A DNA stretch of 64,000 bases from Occallatibacter riparius (lineage in GTDB: Bacteria > Acidobacteriota > Terriglobia > Terriglobales > Acidobacteriaceae), in contig NZ_CP093313.1 in the NCBI RefSeq assembly GCF_025264625.1, positions 5,704,001 to 5,768,000 on the forward strand, given 5' to 3'. A model generated the notes under the pieces. The model had not been told where the DNA came from. It did no database searches and saw nothing but the letters and a program-made list of their open reading frames with translations. Both the position numbers and the translations under genes were made by a program. Below are positions 27,242 to 36,226 of this stretch, one piece after another (the first letter of the stretch is position 1; the number at the start of each line of letters is the position of its first letter).

Positions 27242-27994
27242 TTAATTACCCGTCGGCGTGGCCGACTTCGCCTGGGTGCCGCTGTCGCCGCCACCCATAT
27301 TCGTCAGCAGCCGGATTTCCACGCGGCGGTTCTTCTTGCGGCCTTCCGCGGTATTGTTCGGCGCAACTTCCTTATCCTTGCCAATGCCAATCAAATAGAA
27401 GCGGTGCGCCGGCACGCCATACTTCGACGCCAGGTACTGGACCACTGCATCTGCGCGGCGGTTGCTCAGCGCGTAGTTGTATTCGGCCGAGCCGGTCGAG
27501 TCCGTCCCGCCCGTCACTTCGAGGATGTAGCTCTTGGCGCCGTTCAGCTGGCCGGCGAACTGGTCAAGCTGGTCCTTGTCGTCCTTGGTCAATACCGCCT
27601 TGTCAAAGCCGAAGGTCACGGATGTATCGGCCATGGAACGGTAGTTGTCGAGGCCCTTCACCACCTGGTCGAGCGAGTCGGCGCGATGAACGGCATCGTT
27701 GGCAGAGGTCTCGGCATCGCCGGCGGCCTTCTGCGCGGTCTGGGCATTCTGCTGAGCGGTGTTGGCAGCACCCTGCGCCTGCTGAATACCGCTCTGCGCA
27801 CGCTGATCAACATCCTTGATATTGCGGTTGTTATCCGCCGTCTTGTCGGAGAGCGTGTTGGTCTTGTCCACCAGTGGAGCGGTCTGGTTGCGAACGTAAT
27901 TCTTGCTGGCGCAACCGGTTACTCCCGCCAAAGCCAAAGCTGCGGCAGCAGCCGCAACGCAAGGTCCGGAGCTAATCCCGAATCGAGAAATCAT
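27242..27994 (-). CDS. OmpA-family outer membrane lipoprotein (Pal/YiaD-like)
   Basis: 250 residues. A signal peptide ends in a lipobox (LAGVTGC, Cys ~28). Residues ~40-115 are an Ala/Gln/Asn-rich heptad region (coiled coil). The C-terminal ~115 residues are an OmpA peptidoglycan-binding domain with the conserved ALSNRRADAVVQYL and NRRVEIRL; the FGFDKAVLTKDDKDQLD segment opens it. It probably tethers the outer membrane to peptidoglycan. AGGAGG and AGAGGATC lie before the ATG. Confidence 0.9.
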   Translation of the reverse strand: MISRFGISSGPCVAAAAAALALAGVTGCASKNYVRNQTAPLVDKTNTLSDKTADNNRNIKDVDQRAQSGIQQAQGAANTAQQNAQTAQKAAGDAETSANDAVHRADSLDQVVKGLDNYRSMADTSVTFGFDKAVLTKDDKDQLDQFAGQLNGAKSYILEVTGGTDSTGSAEYNYALSNRRADAVVQYLASKYGVPAHRFYLIGIGKDKEVAPNNTAEGRKKNRRVEIRLLTNMGGGDSGTQAKSATPTGN

Positions 27995-28355
27995 GATCCT
28001 CTTTTCCTCCTGTCGCCGTGGCTCGCAAACTCCAATCGCCCGGCCGACACGTTGTCCGTCACTTCTGTTGGATGCACATCATAAGCCAAACATCAGACAG
28101 CCAAATAAAGCGAACACCTTCAGATAGTTAGGTCGATTTCCACGCACGTGGCGACCCGCAAAAACCGTGTAAACTTTACCCTTTCGGTAAGGAATGCCAT
28201 TCACCTCCGGCTGAAGTGGAAGATTTTTCAGCACGTTAGGGCGTCCCAGGAGTCCCCTGAACACTCCCGTTCATCCAATCTGCGTCGCCTAAAATAAAGT
28301 GCCGCCTGTTCGCGTTGCGATCACCCAGCGCCGGCGTTTGCACTGAAATCGAAGC
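27995..28355. other. Divergent intergenic region between the OmpA-like gene and uvrC
   Basis: 361 bases that must hold the promoters of both divergent genes. A small hairpin TTACC-CTTTC-GGTAA occurs near 28176. No gene or recognised operator was found. Confidence 0.4.
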
Positions 28356-30392
28356 ATGGACCTCATCGAAAAAATCCGTACCCTGCCCACTCAGCCCGGC
28401 GTGTATCTCTACAAGAACGCCGAGGGCGAAGTCATCTACGTGGGCAAGGCCAAGAACCTGCGCTCGCGCGTGCGCTCCTACTTGCTTGAGGCCAGCCAGG
28501 CCAACGCCAAAACCGGCTCCCTCATGCGCGAAGCCATCGACCTCGACTACATCCTCGTCGCCAACGAGCACGAGGCGCTCGCTCTCGAAAACAATCTCAT
28601 CAAGCAGAAGAAGCCGCGCTTCAACATCCTGCTGCGCGACGACAAAACCTACCCCTACGTGAAACTCACCCTCGGCGACAAGTACCCCAAGGTCTTCGTC
28701 ACGCGCCGCCTCCGCAAAGACGGCTCGGCCTACTACGGTCCCTACTTTCCCGGCAATCTTGCCTATCGCGTAGCCGAGCTCATCCATCGCAGTTTTCTCA
28801 TTCCGAGCTGCAAGGTCGATCTCAATCGCACGCATCCGCGCGCCTGCCTCGAGTACTACATCCACCGCTGTCTCGGCCCCTGCGTCGAAGGCCTCACCAC
28901 ACCCGAGGCTTACAAAGAAGCCGTCCGCGACGCGCAGCTCTTCCTTGAAGGCAAGCAGGCCGAACTGGAGCGAGCGCTCACGCAGCGCATGATGGCCGCC
29001 GCTGAAAATGAGCAGTTTGAAGCGGCCGCGCGTCTCCGCGACCAGCTCACCACCGTGCACCAGCTTCAGGAGAAGCAGCGCATCGCCACGGCCGAGCAGG
29101 ACGATGACGCTGATGTCTTCGGCTATCACTTCGAAGGCGGATCGCTCGCGGTCAACCTCTTCCACATGCGCAACGGTAAAATCGTCGACCGCCGCGAATT
29201 CTTCTGGGAAGATCTCCCTGAGCTGATGGAGTCACTCGCACTCGAGCGCGCCACCGGCACTGAGGACGACACGAGTGAGTTGGCAGGTCCGGGCTCGGTA
29301 GGTCCGGGCTTTAGCCCGGACGCACAACCCTCCTCACAAAAGCCTGGGGCTTTAGCCCCTGAGGTAGAGTTCAACCCCGGCGCCGTCTTCTCAGCTCTCC
29401 TCAAGCAGCTATACATCGACCAGCCCTACGTCCCGCGCACAATTCTTGTCCCCGTCGACTTCCCGGATCGAGAAGCCCTCGCCACGCTCTTGGGCGAGCG
29501 TGTGAAACGCCGCATCGAGCTGGCCGTTCCCCAACGCGGCGAGAAGCGCTCTCTCGTCGATCTTGCCGGGCAGAACGCGAAGCAGTCCTACACGCAGCGC
29601 TTCCGCGTGCTCGAGCCCTCGCGCAAAGCTATTCAGGAAGCCCTCGCCGACGCGCTCATGCTGCCCGAGCTTCCCAAGCGCATCGAGTGCTTCGACATCT
29701 CGCACATTCAAGGCGCCGAAACCGTCGCGTCTCTCGTCGTCTGGGAAGACGGCAAGATGAACAAGTCCGCCTACCGAAAGTTCAAAGTAATGACGGTGCT
29801 TGGAGTGGACGATTTCGCATCCATGCGCGAAGTCGTGGCACGCCGCTACAAACGCATCCTCGAAAGCTCGTCCCAAGGTGCGGGTGCCCCCGGTCCCTCG
29901 CCTTCGGGGACCGGGGATGGCTCTCCATCCACCAACAAAGAACCGAAAACCATGCCCTCCCTCATCCTCATCGATGGCGGACTCGGCCAGCTTCACGCGG
30001 CCGCCGATGCCCTGGAGGAACTGGGCATCACAAACCAGCCCCTCGCCTCCATCGCCAAGAAAGAGGAAGTCATCTACGTACACGGCAACGAAGACGAACC
30101 CGTAGTCCTCGACCGCCGCTCGCCCGTGCTGCACCTGGTGCAGATGATCCGCGACGAGAGCCACCGCTTCGCCATCGGCTATCACCGCCAGCGCCGCGCC
30201 ATGCGCGACCGCTCCAGCGAACTGCTCGATATTCCTGGCGTCGGCGCGCTCACTCGCCAACGCCTCATCGCACACTTCGGCAGCCTGCGCGAGGTCCAGC
30301 AAGCCACCGCCGAATCCCTCGCCGCCGTAGTCCCCAAGAAAACGGCCGAATCGATCTGGCGCCATTTCCACGAGGCTCAACCCGCTAGCTAG
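28356..30392 (+). CDS. uvrC: Excinuclease ABC subunit C with in-frame repeat insertions
   Basis: 678 residues. GIY-YIG nuclease domain at ~10-90 (GVYLYKNAEGEVIYVGKAKNL), Cys motif CLEYYIHRCLGPC, UVR domain ~205-240 (QFEAAARLRDQL), RNase H-like endonuclease domain (ECFDISHIQG ... LILIDGGLGQL) and C-terminal HhH pair (LLDIPGVGALTRQRL). UvrC makes both incisions in excision repair. Two stretches interrupt the normal alignment: residues ~309-337, rich in Gly/Pro/Ser, and ~506-528 (QGAGAPGPSPSGTGDGSPST). Both are encoded by palindromic repeat DNA and fall in loops just before conserved blocks, so catalysis is probably kept. Confidence 0.96.
   Translation: MDLIEKIRTLPTQPGVYLYKNAEGEVIYVGKAKNLRSRVRSYLLEASQANAKTGSLMREAIDLDYILVANEHEALALENNLIKQKKPRFNILLRDDKTYPYVKLTLGDKYPKVFVTRRLRKDGSAYYGPYFPGNLAYRVAELIHRSFLIPSCKVDLNRTHPRACLEYYIHRCLGPCVEGLTTPEAYKEAVRDAQLFLEGKQAELERALTQRMMAAAENEQFEAAARLRDQLTTVHQLQEKQRIATAEQDDDADVFGYHFEGGSLAVNLFHMRNGKIVDRREFFWEDLPELMESLALERATGTEDDTSELAGPGSVGPGFSPDAQPSSQKPGALAPEVEFNPGAVFSALLKQLYIDQPYVPRTILVPVDFPDREALATLLGERVKRRIELAVPQRGEKRSLVDLAGQNAKQSYTQRFRVLEPSRKAIQEALADALMLPELPKRIECFDISHIQGAETVASLVVWEDGKMNKSAYRKFKVMTVLGVDDFASMREVVARRYKRILESSSQGAGAPGPSPSGTGDGSPSTNKEPKTMPSLILIDGGLGQLHAAADALEELGITNQPLASIAKKEEVIYVHGNEDEPVVLDRRSPVLHLVQMIRDESHRFAIGYHRQRRAMRDRSSELLDIPGVGALTRQRLIAHFGSLREVQQATAESLAAVVPKKTAESIWRHFHEAQPAS
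29291..29360. repeat. Palindromic repeat cluster inside uvrC
   Basis: GTCCGGGCT-TT-AGCCCGGAC (29302-29321) is a perfect palindrome with 9-bp arms. It is preceded by a direct copy of GGTCCGGGCT (29287-29296) and followed by GGGGCT-TT-AGCCCC (29346-29359). The same CTTTAG centre occurs in both hairpins, which points to one repeat family. The reading frame stays open. Confidence 0.75.
29882..29920. repeat. 39-bp palindromic repeat, copy inside uvrC
   Basis: Arms CCCCGGTCCC (29888-29897) and GGGACCGGGG (29907-29916) with loop TCGCCTTCG. Matches the intergenic copy at 15598-15636 at 35 of 39 positions and is translated as part of a Gly/Pro/Ser-rich insert. Confidence 0.78.
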
Positions 30393-30407
30393 CCTCATCC
30401 TTGCATT

Positions 30408-30454
30408 GTCATTCCGAGCGGAGCGCAGCGCAGTCGAGGAATCTGCGGTTGTTC
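30408..30454 (+). repeat. Dispersed GTCATTC-type repeat, copy 2
   Basis: Starts GTCATTCCGAGCGGAGCGC and ends GAGGAATCTGCGGTTGTTC, just after uvrC. The tail ATCTGCGGTTGTTC is shared with the copy at 55697. Confidence 0.65.
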
Positions 30455-30489
30455 TATAGGCTCCTGGTGCATACTGGGATGAATCACGC

Positions 30490-30978
30490 ATGCCACAGCT
30501 TCAGTTTCACTTCGAACTCAGCGACTATGTCCAGGCTCAGCGACTCCATCGTCAAACTTCGCGCGCCCTTTTCGATTTCCTGCTTCCAGCTTGCGGGGCC
30601 ATCTTTTTTGCAGTTGGCATGGCCATGCGGCGCACTGGTTCCTACACCACCGCCGGCATCGAATTCACCGCCAGTCTGTTGTTTCTATCATTCCCCGTTC
30701 TGGTGCGCTTGAATTGGCGATACTGCTATCGCCGCACTCGATCCAATGACGGCGAATGGAACCTGGAAATCAGTGACGATCTAATCCGCACCCACACCAA
30801 CAACAGCAAATCCGAAGTCCACTGGTCGGCGATCCGCTCCTTCGCCGAAGACCAGAACATGTTTCTGCTCTACCTCGCCCCGGCAAAGTTCCTCCCTATC
30901 CCCAAGCGCGCATGCACTGCCGCCCAAATCGATGAGTTGCGCGTGTTGTTCACTCAACGGGTAGGGACAAGCCAGTAG
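30490..30978 (+). CDS. YcxB-like membrane protein
   Basis: 162 residues with two membrane segments (about 32-50 and 58-76). These are followed by a YcxB-like C-terminal domain (LEISDDLIRTHTNNSKSEVHWSAIRSF and FLLYLAPAKFLPIPKRA). The pattern of two helices plus a PH-like soluble domain is characteristic of the family, whose function is unknown. It follows uvrC by ~100 bases containing a dispersed repeat. Confidence 0.75.
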   Translation: MPQLQFHFELSDYVQAQRLHRQTSRALFDFLLPACGAIFFAVGMAMRRTGSYTTAGIEFTASLLFLSFPVLVRLNWRYCYRRTRSNDGEWNLEISDDLIRTHTNNSKSEVHWSAIRSFAEDQNMFLLYLAPAKFLPIPKRACTAAQIDELRVLFTQRVGTSQ

Positions 30979-31014
30979 CATCGATCATCGGCCGCGCACT
31001 GCCAGGAATCACGA

Positions 31015-32361
31015 TCACTTCTGCCCTGGAGCGCCAACACCTCCCGTCATCCTCCCCAGCACCTTCTCCATATATCCATTCCCGTTGAAAGCATCGTCCG
31101 GCAGCACACCCACATAGCGCACGCGCCCCTCGTGATCGAGCACAATCCCTAACGGAAAATCCAGAACGCCCAGCGAATGCGCTACCTTCGCATCCACAAG
31201 CAGCGTGGACGTCCCCTCCATCTCCTTGAGGTTCTGCTCGTGCGAAACGGCCGCCGCATCCGGCGCCTGGTCCTGCCCGGCGGGGTCCTCAAGGAACATC
31301 AGGCCATACGCGTAGACCGGCTTGTCCTTGTTGGCTGCGCCGAACTCAGTGAGCGCCGTCATCATCTTGCGGCACTGCGGGCACCAGTCTGGAAACAGCA
31401 CCAGCACGGTGGCCGCTCCGTAATCGGGGCCGATCTGCATCGCCCGCTGCGTTGCTGCCGTCTTCGCCTTCGTCTTCGGCGGCGCCGCAACCGGAGTCGT
31501 CTTCAATGCAGGCAAAGGCTGCCCCAGAAGCGCATACTGCGCGCGGACTGCATCCGTCCGACGTGCATTCTCGGCCGAAGCCGGCGGCGTCTTCGCCAGC
31601 GCGTCGTCTATGTCCTTCACCGTGGCCGCGGCGGCAGCATCGTCGTGCCGATAGCGCTGCCAGAACGCCAGGTCCATCGCCGACTCATACAGCACACCCA
31701 GACTCATCACCGCGTCACCATGCACGGCCTTAAGAGCCACGCCGGCCTCGAGAGCCTTGACGATCCGCGCATGCTCATTCTCCGCCAGCGGAACCGCCTC
31801 CGGACTTCCCTTCTGCTCGAGTGCGTCCTTCAGGTAGCGGACTGCGTAGGCCACCTCGGCGTCATAAGGCTGATTCTCCATCATGGTGTTGGCCGTCGTG
31901 ACAGCCAGATCCGTCCCGTTCAGATGCATCAGCGCGTTGATGCTGAGCGCGTAGGCCTGCGTGCGAAATGGCTCAGCCCTGCTGTCGAGATAGCGTGTGG
32001 CCGCTGTGTTCGCTGCGTTCCAGTCCTGGCCGAGTGAACACAACCGCGCCAGATCGTAGAGGTCCTGGCCTGAGTAGTTCTCCGGAGGCGTCTGCTCGCA
32101 TGCGTCCTTGGCCATGCGCACGCCTACGAGAAAGGCCGCCGTCTCCGAGTCTGACCAGTTGTTCATCGACGAGCGCACCACTTCAAGCGGATGCATCGCC
32201 TGCTTGTAAAGAGCGCCCGGGGTGAGCGATGGACTCACCTGCGGCGGCTGTGCGGATTGCGCGGGCTCAGGTACGGGCGCGTTCGATTGAGCGATAGTCA
32301 AAGCGCTAAAGCAGAAACAAGCCCCCAGCGCGATCCAACAACCGTTTAACCTCCAGGACAA
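31015..32361 (-). CDS. Secreted thioredoxin-like (TlpA/redoxin) protein with helical N-terminal region
   Basis: 448 residues from a TTG start (GGAGGG upstream). A signal peptide (GCWIALGACFCFSALTIAQS) precedes a ~230-residue helical, TPR-like region. The last ~160 residues are a thioredoxin-like domain with LVLFPDWCPQC (CxxC, Trp before it) and the cis-Pro region LDFPLG. A periplasmic thiol-disulfide or redox role is likely. The fusion of helical repeats to a TlpA-like domain is seen in Acidobacteriota but has no assigned function. Confidence 0.75.
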   Translation of the reverse strand: MSWRLNGCWIALGACFCFSALTIAQSNAPVPEPAQSAQPPQVSPSLTPGALYKQAMHPLEVVRSSMNNWSDSETAAFLVGVRMAKDACEQTPPENYSGQDLYDLARLCSLGQDWNAANTAATRYLDSRAEPFRTQAYALSINALMHLNGTDLAVTTANTMMENQPYDAEVAYAVRYLKDALEQKGSPEAVPLAENEHARIVKALEAGVALKAVHGDAVMSLGVLYESAMDLAFWQRYRHDDAAAAATVKDIDDALAKTPPASAENARRTDAVRAQYALLGQPLPALKTTPVAAPPKTKAKTAATQRAMQIGPDYGAATVLVLFPDWCPQCRKMMTALTEFGAANKDKPVYAYGLMFLEDPAGQDQAPDAAAVSHEQNLKEMEGTSTLLVDAKVAHSLGVLDFPLGIVLDHEGRVRYVGVLPDDAFNGNGYMEKVLGRMTGGVGAPGQK

Positions 32362-32544
32362 GCCGATAACCCTCCCTCCCTGGGCGCGGCCCAGCGTCGC
32401 CCTCCACGTCCCTCGATTCGTGCGCTTGTGAGTTTAGACACCGCTCCGCCCGGCTAAGTTCCCGCGACAAGCAGGTATGTTGCTCGCTCGAACAACGCCT
32501 CCGCCACTCCGGGCATCGGAACCAGCAGGCGGATAAACCACACC

Positions 32545-32874
32545 ATGAAGCAGTTCTCTATCTTATTGAAGCGATACAACCTTTTGCGCGACCTCGTTTT
32601 AGGCGTCGCTGCTACCGTCGTTTCCTGCGGAGTTGCCGCAGCCATACACACCCACGCGCATCCTGACAGCCAGCAGGCCGTACACAGCGCGCTCGTCTCG
32701 CACCGCCTCGCCTCCGTAGCCATCGATCAGGATCAGGACGCAGGCGTCATCCGCCTCACCGGCATCGTCGAAAATTCCACCGGACGGGATCGCGCGCAGC
32801 GGATCGCGCAGCAGGCCGCGCCCGGCTACACCATCGACAACCAGATCCAGGTCAACCGCGCCGGCGTAATGTAA
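32545..32874 (+). CDS. BON domain protein with N-terminal membrane anchor
   Basis: 109 residues. A hydrophobic stretch (LVLGVAATVVSCGVAAAI, ~17-34) is followed by one BON domain (VHSALVSHRLASVAIDQDQDAGVIRLTGIVENSTGRDRAQRIAQQ). BON domains bind phospholipids at membranes and often protect the envelope. Single-gene transcription unit flanked by oppositely oriented genes. Confidence 0.78.
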   Translation: MKQFSILLKRYNLLRDLVLGVAATVVSCGVAAAIHTHAHPDSQQAVHSALVSHRLASVAIDQDQDAGVIRLTGIVENSTGRDRAQRIAQQAAPGYTIDNQIQVNRAGVM

Positions 32875-32887
32875 TCCCAATCCGCCT

Positions 32888-33634
32888 CTATGCCGGAGGC
32901 AGCACCAGGAACTGCAGCAGATCATTCTGCAGATCAAGAGCGGGATTGGTCTGCGAGCAGTCGATGGACCCGCTCAGACAATTCTCGGCATACTGCCACG
33001 CCAGAATCTTCGCTGGAAACGGATTCGGCGTCGCCGGCGTCACCATCCCATCGTTCCAGTCTCCCATCTCCCCGCTTGCAAGCGAATTCAAATAGCGCGC
33101 AACCCACACGCCCGAGCATGGCGCGCCGTTCGCAATCGCCGTCCCCAGCGCTTTCCAGGTACCAATGTCTCCATGAGACGCGTACAGGCACGGCAGCATC
33201 TGCACCGTGTTGCCGCTCAGCGATTGTGCGGCGGAGATGAGCCCCTGTGCCCAGCCCGTGTAGTAGTCGGGGTTCAGGTCGGGATTGCCCTCCACATCGA
33301 GCACCATGATGAACTGGCCGCCCTGCGAGGTCAGTTCGGGCACGCCGAACGTCTGAATGAAATCCTGCGCGTTGGCCGAGCCGTCCGACACGCCCTGCGC
33401 CTGGCTGCCTGCCACATGCGCAGTCTGCCGCGCCACGGGCAGCACGCGGATTCCCGCAGCATTGAGCGGGCCGTTCTCAGTTGCATGATGATATTCCGCT
33501 GCACCACTCGTAGTGGAGCTGGTGAAGTAGCGGCCCCAGAACACCGGTGTGGTTCCATACAGAGCTGTTGCTTTCTCAATGAGACTGGTGGTGACGGGGC
33601 TGACGCTGTCTGCGCCCGGTTGACCCTGTGCCAT
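32888..33634 (-). CDS. DUF1906 / glycoside-hydrolase-like (Rv2525c-like) protein
   Basis: I start at MAQGQPGADS, which has AGAGGAGATCG upstream, giving 248 residues. It resembles the DUF1906 TIM-barrel family: TPVFWGRYF at the first strand, a FIMVLDVEG strand with acidic residues, YTGWAQGLISAAQ and AKILAWQY. The fold is like GH25 lysozymes, but catalytic activity is unproven in this family. No signal peptide is seen, although related mycobacterial proteins are Tat-exported. Confidence 0.65.
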   Translation of the reverse strand: MAQGQPGADSVSPVTTSLIEKATALYGTTPVFWGRYFTSSTTSGAAEYHHATENGPLNAAGIRVLPVARQTAHVAGSQAQGVSDGSANAQDFIQTFGVPELTSQGGQFIMVLDVEGNPDLNPDYYTGWAQGLISAAQSLSGNTVQMLPCLYASHGDIGTWKALGTAIANGAPCSGVWVARYLNSLASGEMGDWNDGMVTPATPNPFPAKILAWQYAENCLSGSIDCSQTNPALDLQNDLLQFLVLPPA

Positions 33635-33862
33635 GTCGATCTCCTCTCGCAAAACATGCCATCGCTGCGCCGGCTGGATATAAGAAACCGTTGATCGAGG
33701 AAAGGAGTCTCAAGCATAACGCAAGGCTCTTCGAACATCGCCATGAAAGTACGGCGAATCTGTTTTCCTTCCATCGCCATCATCGCCAAAAGCAACAAGT
33801 CAAACGTGCCGCAGGCGGTTGGCCGCACCGCAGGTGCCAATTTGCTATCCTCCAATCACCGC

Positions 33863-35272
33863 ATGAGCGAACCGGTCTCCCCGCATCTGGACACAACTTC
33901 ACCCGCTGATCTGCCTCGCGTACTCGGCACCAGCCAGGCCACCGCGATTGTCGTCGGCACCATCATCGGCTCGGGCATCTTCCTCGTTCCGCGCGAAATG
34001 ATGCAGGACGTGGGATCCTCTTCTCTTGTCTATCTCGCGTGGATCGTCGGCGGCCTGCTCTCGCTCTTCGGCGCCATGACGTATGCGGAACTCGGCGCCA
34101 TGATGCCCTACGCGGGCGGCGAGTATGTCTACCTCCGCGGCGCGTATGGCGACACCACCGCCTTCCTATATATGTGGACGTGGTTCGCCGTCGCCAAGCC
34201 CGCCTCCATCGCCGCCGTCACCAGCGGACTCGCCCGCACCCTCGGTGTCTTTCCCGCGTTCCACTGGCTCAGCACTTCAGTGCCCGGGCTGCCGCTGCTG
34301 TGGTCGCAGATCTTCGCCATTGCGGTCACCTGGTTCATGACCGGCCTCAACTACCTCGGCATCAAAAAAGCCGGAGACTTCCAGCTCGTCTTCACCATTC
34401 TCAAAGGGATCCTGATCCTGATCGTCGCCGCGTTCTGCTTCGCGTCAGTATCGGGCTCGTGGTCTAACTTCGGCACTTCTCTGCCCCACGCCGTCGGCGG
34501 CTTCAACGGATTCATGGCCGCCCTCATCGCCACCCTCTGGGCTTACGACGGCTGGAACGACCTCACCATGGTTGCCGGCGAAGTCCGCCGCCCCGAGCGC
34601 AGCCTGCCTGTCGCGCTCATCGGCGGCCTCTTCATCGTCGGTGCACTCTTCATGGCGACGAACGCGGCGATTCAATACATTCTGCCCGCCTCGCAGATTG
34701 CCGCCAGCGATCGTCCCGCCGTCGCCGCGCTGTCAGTCGTCGCCGGCCCGCGCGGAGCCGGGTTCGTCGCCGCCGCCATGGCGCTCAGCATCTTCGTCAC
34801 GCTCAACGGAACGGTGATGTCCGGCGCGCGCATCCCCTTCGCCGCCGCCCGCGACCGCCTCTTCTTCCCGCAGTTCGCGCACATCCATCCGAAATTCCAA
34901 TCGCCATCGACTTCATTGGTTGTGCAGGGATTGCTCTCGACCGTCCTGCTGCTGTTCCTGTCGCAGTTCCAGCAGCACTTTGAGCTGGCCGTATTCGCGG
35001 AGTGGCTCTTCTACATGCTCACCGCCACGACCGTCTTCTACTACCGCCGCAAGCGCCCCGATATGCCTCGCCCCTATCGCCTCTGGGGCTATCCAGTACT
35101 GCCTGCCATCTTCGTAATCTCGGCTGCGGCGGTCCTCATCTCCAGCTACGGCTCCAACCTCGAAGGCTCGCTGATCGGCACAGGATTGATCCTGCTCGGC
35201 CTGCCGGTGTTCTGGTTCGTGCGCAAGCGCTATGGCGCATCCATCCCGCAGGAACGAAGCCACGCCTCCTGA
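33863..35272 (+). CDS. APC family amino acid permease
   Basis: 469 residues from MSEPVSPHLD; a longer frame to 33743 exists, and neither start has a clear ribosome site. Twelve hydrophobic segments. The first carries the APC hallmark GTIIGSGIFLVP, and TM6 and its loop carry LWAYDGWNDLTMVAGEV with RPERSLP. This pattern matches the L-type (LAT-like) amino acid transporters. Substrate specificity cannot be read. Confidence 0.88.
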   Translation: MSEPVSPHLDTTSPADLPRVLGTSQATAIVVGTIIGSGIFLVPREMMQDVGSSSLVYLAWIVGGLLSLFGAMTYAELGAMMPYAGGEYVYLRGAYGDTTAFLYMWTWFAVAKPASIAAVTSGLARTLGVFPAFHWLSTSVPGLPLLWSQIFAIAVTWFMTGLNYLGIKKAGDFQLVFTILKGILILIVAAFCFASVSGSWSNFGTSLPHAVGGFNGFMAALIATLWAYDGWNDLTMVAGEVRRPERSLPVALIGGLFIVGALFMATNAAIQYILPASQIAASDRPAVAALSVVAGPRGAGFVAAAMALSIFVTLNGTVMSGARIPFAAARDRLFFPQFAHIHPKFQSPSTSLVVQGLLSTVLLLFLSQFQQHFELAVFAEWLFYMLTATTVFYYRRKRPDMPRPYRLWGYPVLPAIFVISAAAVLISSYGSNLEGSLIGTGLILLGLPVFWFVRKRYGASIPQERSHAS

Positions 35273-35363
35273 GGGTCTAGCTGCTGCATCGAGTTCCGGG
35301 ATGTTGATCGCTGGCAGGATCTGCGCTGGAATTGAGAGTCAGACACCGGCACACCAGGTTGAA

Positions 35364-35380
35364 GGCTATAAGCTACCGGC
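35364..35380. repeat. AGCTACCGGC dispersed repeat, copy B
   Basis: GGCTATAAGCTACCGGC differs by one base from the 17-mer at 26430 and 37491. It sits in the gap between the convergent permease and membrane-protein genes. Confidence 0.6.
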
Positions 35381-35401
35381 TCCTGGCTGCAGGCTCTATC
35401 T

Positions 35402-35896
35402 CTACCGCTTCTTCGGAATCGTATTCAGCACGACCAGGTAAGAGATCAGCCCGCCCAGCACGATCGCCATTACATGATCCAGGCTGAAGGTGCCCAACCC
35501 AATGAACCGCGCCACGTAGTTCAGCGGCCACACGCTGGGAATCATGGGAACCAGCCACGACGACACCGCCGGTTTCTGGCTGAACTCGTAGATCATCTCT
35601 GTGAAGACACAGAGCCCCGTCACCACAAACGCGCCGCCTCGACTGCACTTCAGCAGCCATACACCCAAAATGGACGCGGCAATCGTCTGCGCGAGGATCG
35701 GAAACTCGGCCGTGATCTGTTGTATCGGAAGCGCCGAGAATCGCAGGCGCCAATCCACCGGCAGGAACCAGGCATTACCCGGCTGCCGCATGACTGCATA
35801 CTCCATCAAAGCAGCCAGCATCCACAGCGCGCCGATGGACAGCAGCCTGAACTGAATCCTGCGATTTTGAAGAGCGAAATACATATACGTCTGCAT
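35402..35896 (-). CDS. Putative integral membrane protein
   Basis: 164 residues from MQTYMYFALQNRR (GGGGTG upstream); an upstream extension is possible. About four hydrophobic segments (SIGALWMLAALMEYAV, IAASILGVWLLK, AFVVTGLCVFTEMIYEF, HVMAIVLGGLISYLVVLNTI) and a PVDWRLRF loop. The layout of the last helices loosely resembles VanZ-like proteins, but I cannot assign a family. Confidence 0.6.
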   Translation of the reverse strand: MQTYMYFALQNRRIQFRLLSIGALWMLAALMEYAVMRQPGNAWFLPVDWRLRFSALPIQQITAEFPILAQTIAASILGVWLLKCSRGGAFVVTGLCVFTEMIYEFSQKPAVSSWLVPMIPSVWPLNYVARFIGLGTFSLDHVMAIVLGGLISYLVVLNTIPKKR

Positions 35897-36226
35897 GGAC
35901 ACCCCAAGCACATGGAATGTGAGACGCAGCGGCGGAGAAGGGCCCGTTTCAATTTTTGCCCTGGGTGGTCCCAGGTGCACTCACGCAGATCGCTGGCTCT
36001 TACACTTCAAGCCTTGGGGGACTGTAGGAATTCAACCGCATACGCTGTCCCAAGTCAATACACTTAAGTGCTATGCACCGCCCGGCTTGCACCCCTAAAC
36101 CCCTGAAAAGTAAACTCAACCCCGGCAGGCACATGCGCACCGTTACAGACTTGAGGCCGCCTGCCAGCCAAGGCCCGCCTGGCCGCATCGAACCGGAAGA
36201 CAAATACCCGAGACGAGGAAATAATC

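Noticed and set aside
28079-28264. A 61-codon minus-strand frame upstream of uvrC
   Set aside because: No ribosome site, no domain, and it would occupy the shared divergent promoter region.
29409-30491. A 360-codon antisense frame over uvrC
   Set aside because: Overlaps a confidently identified essential-domain protein on the other strand and has no recognisable domain.
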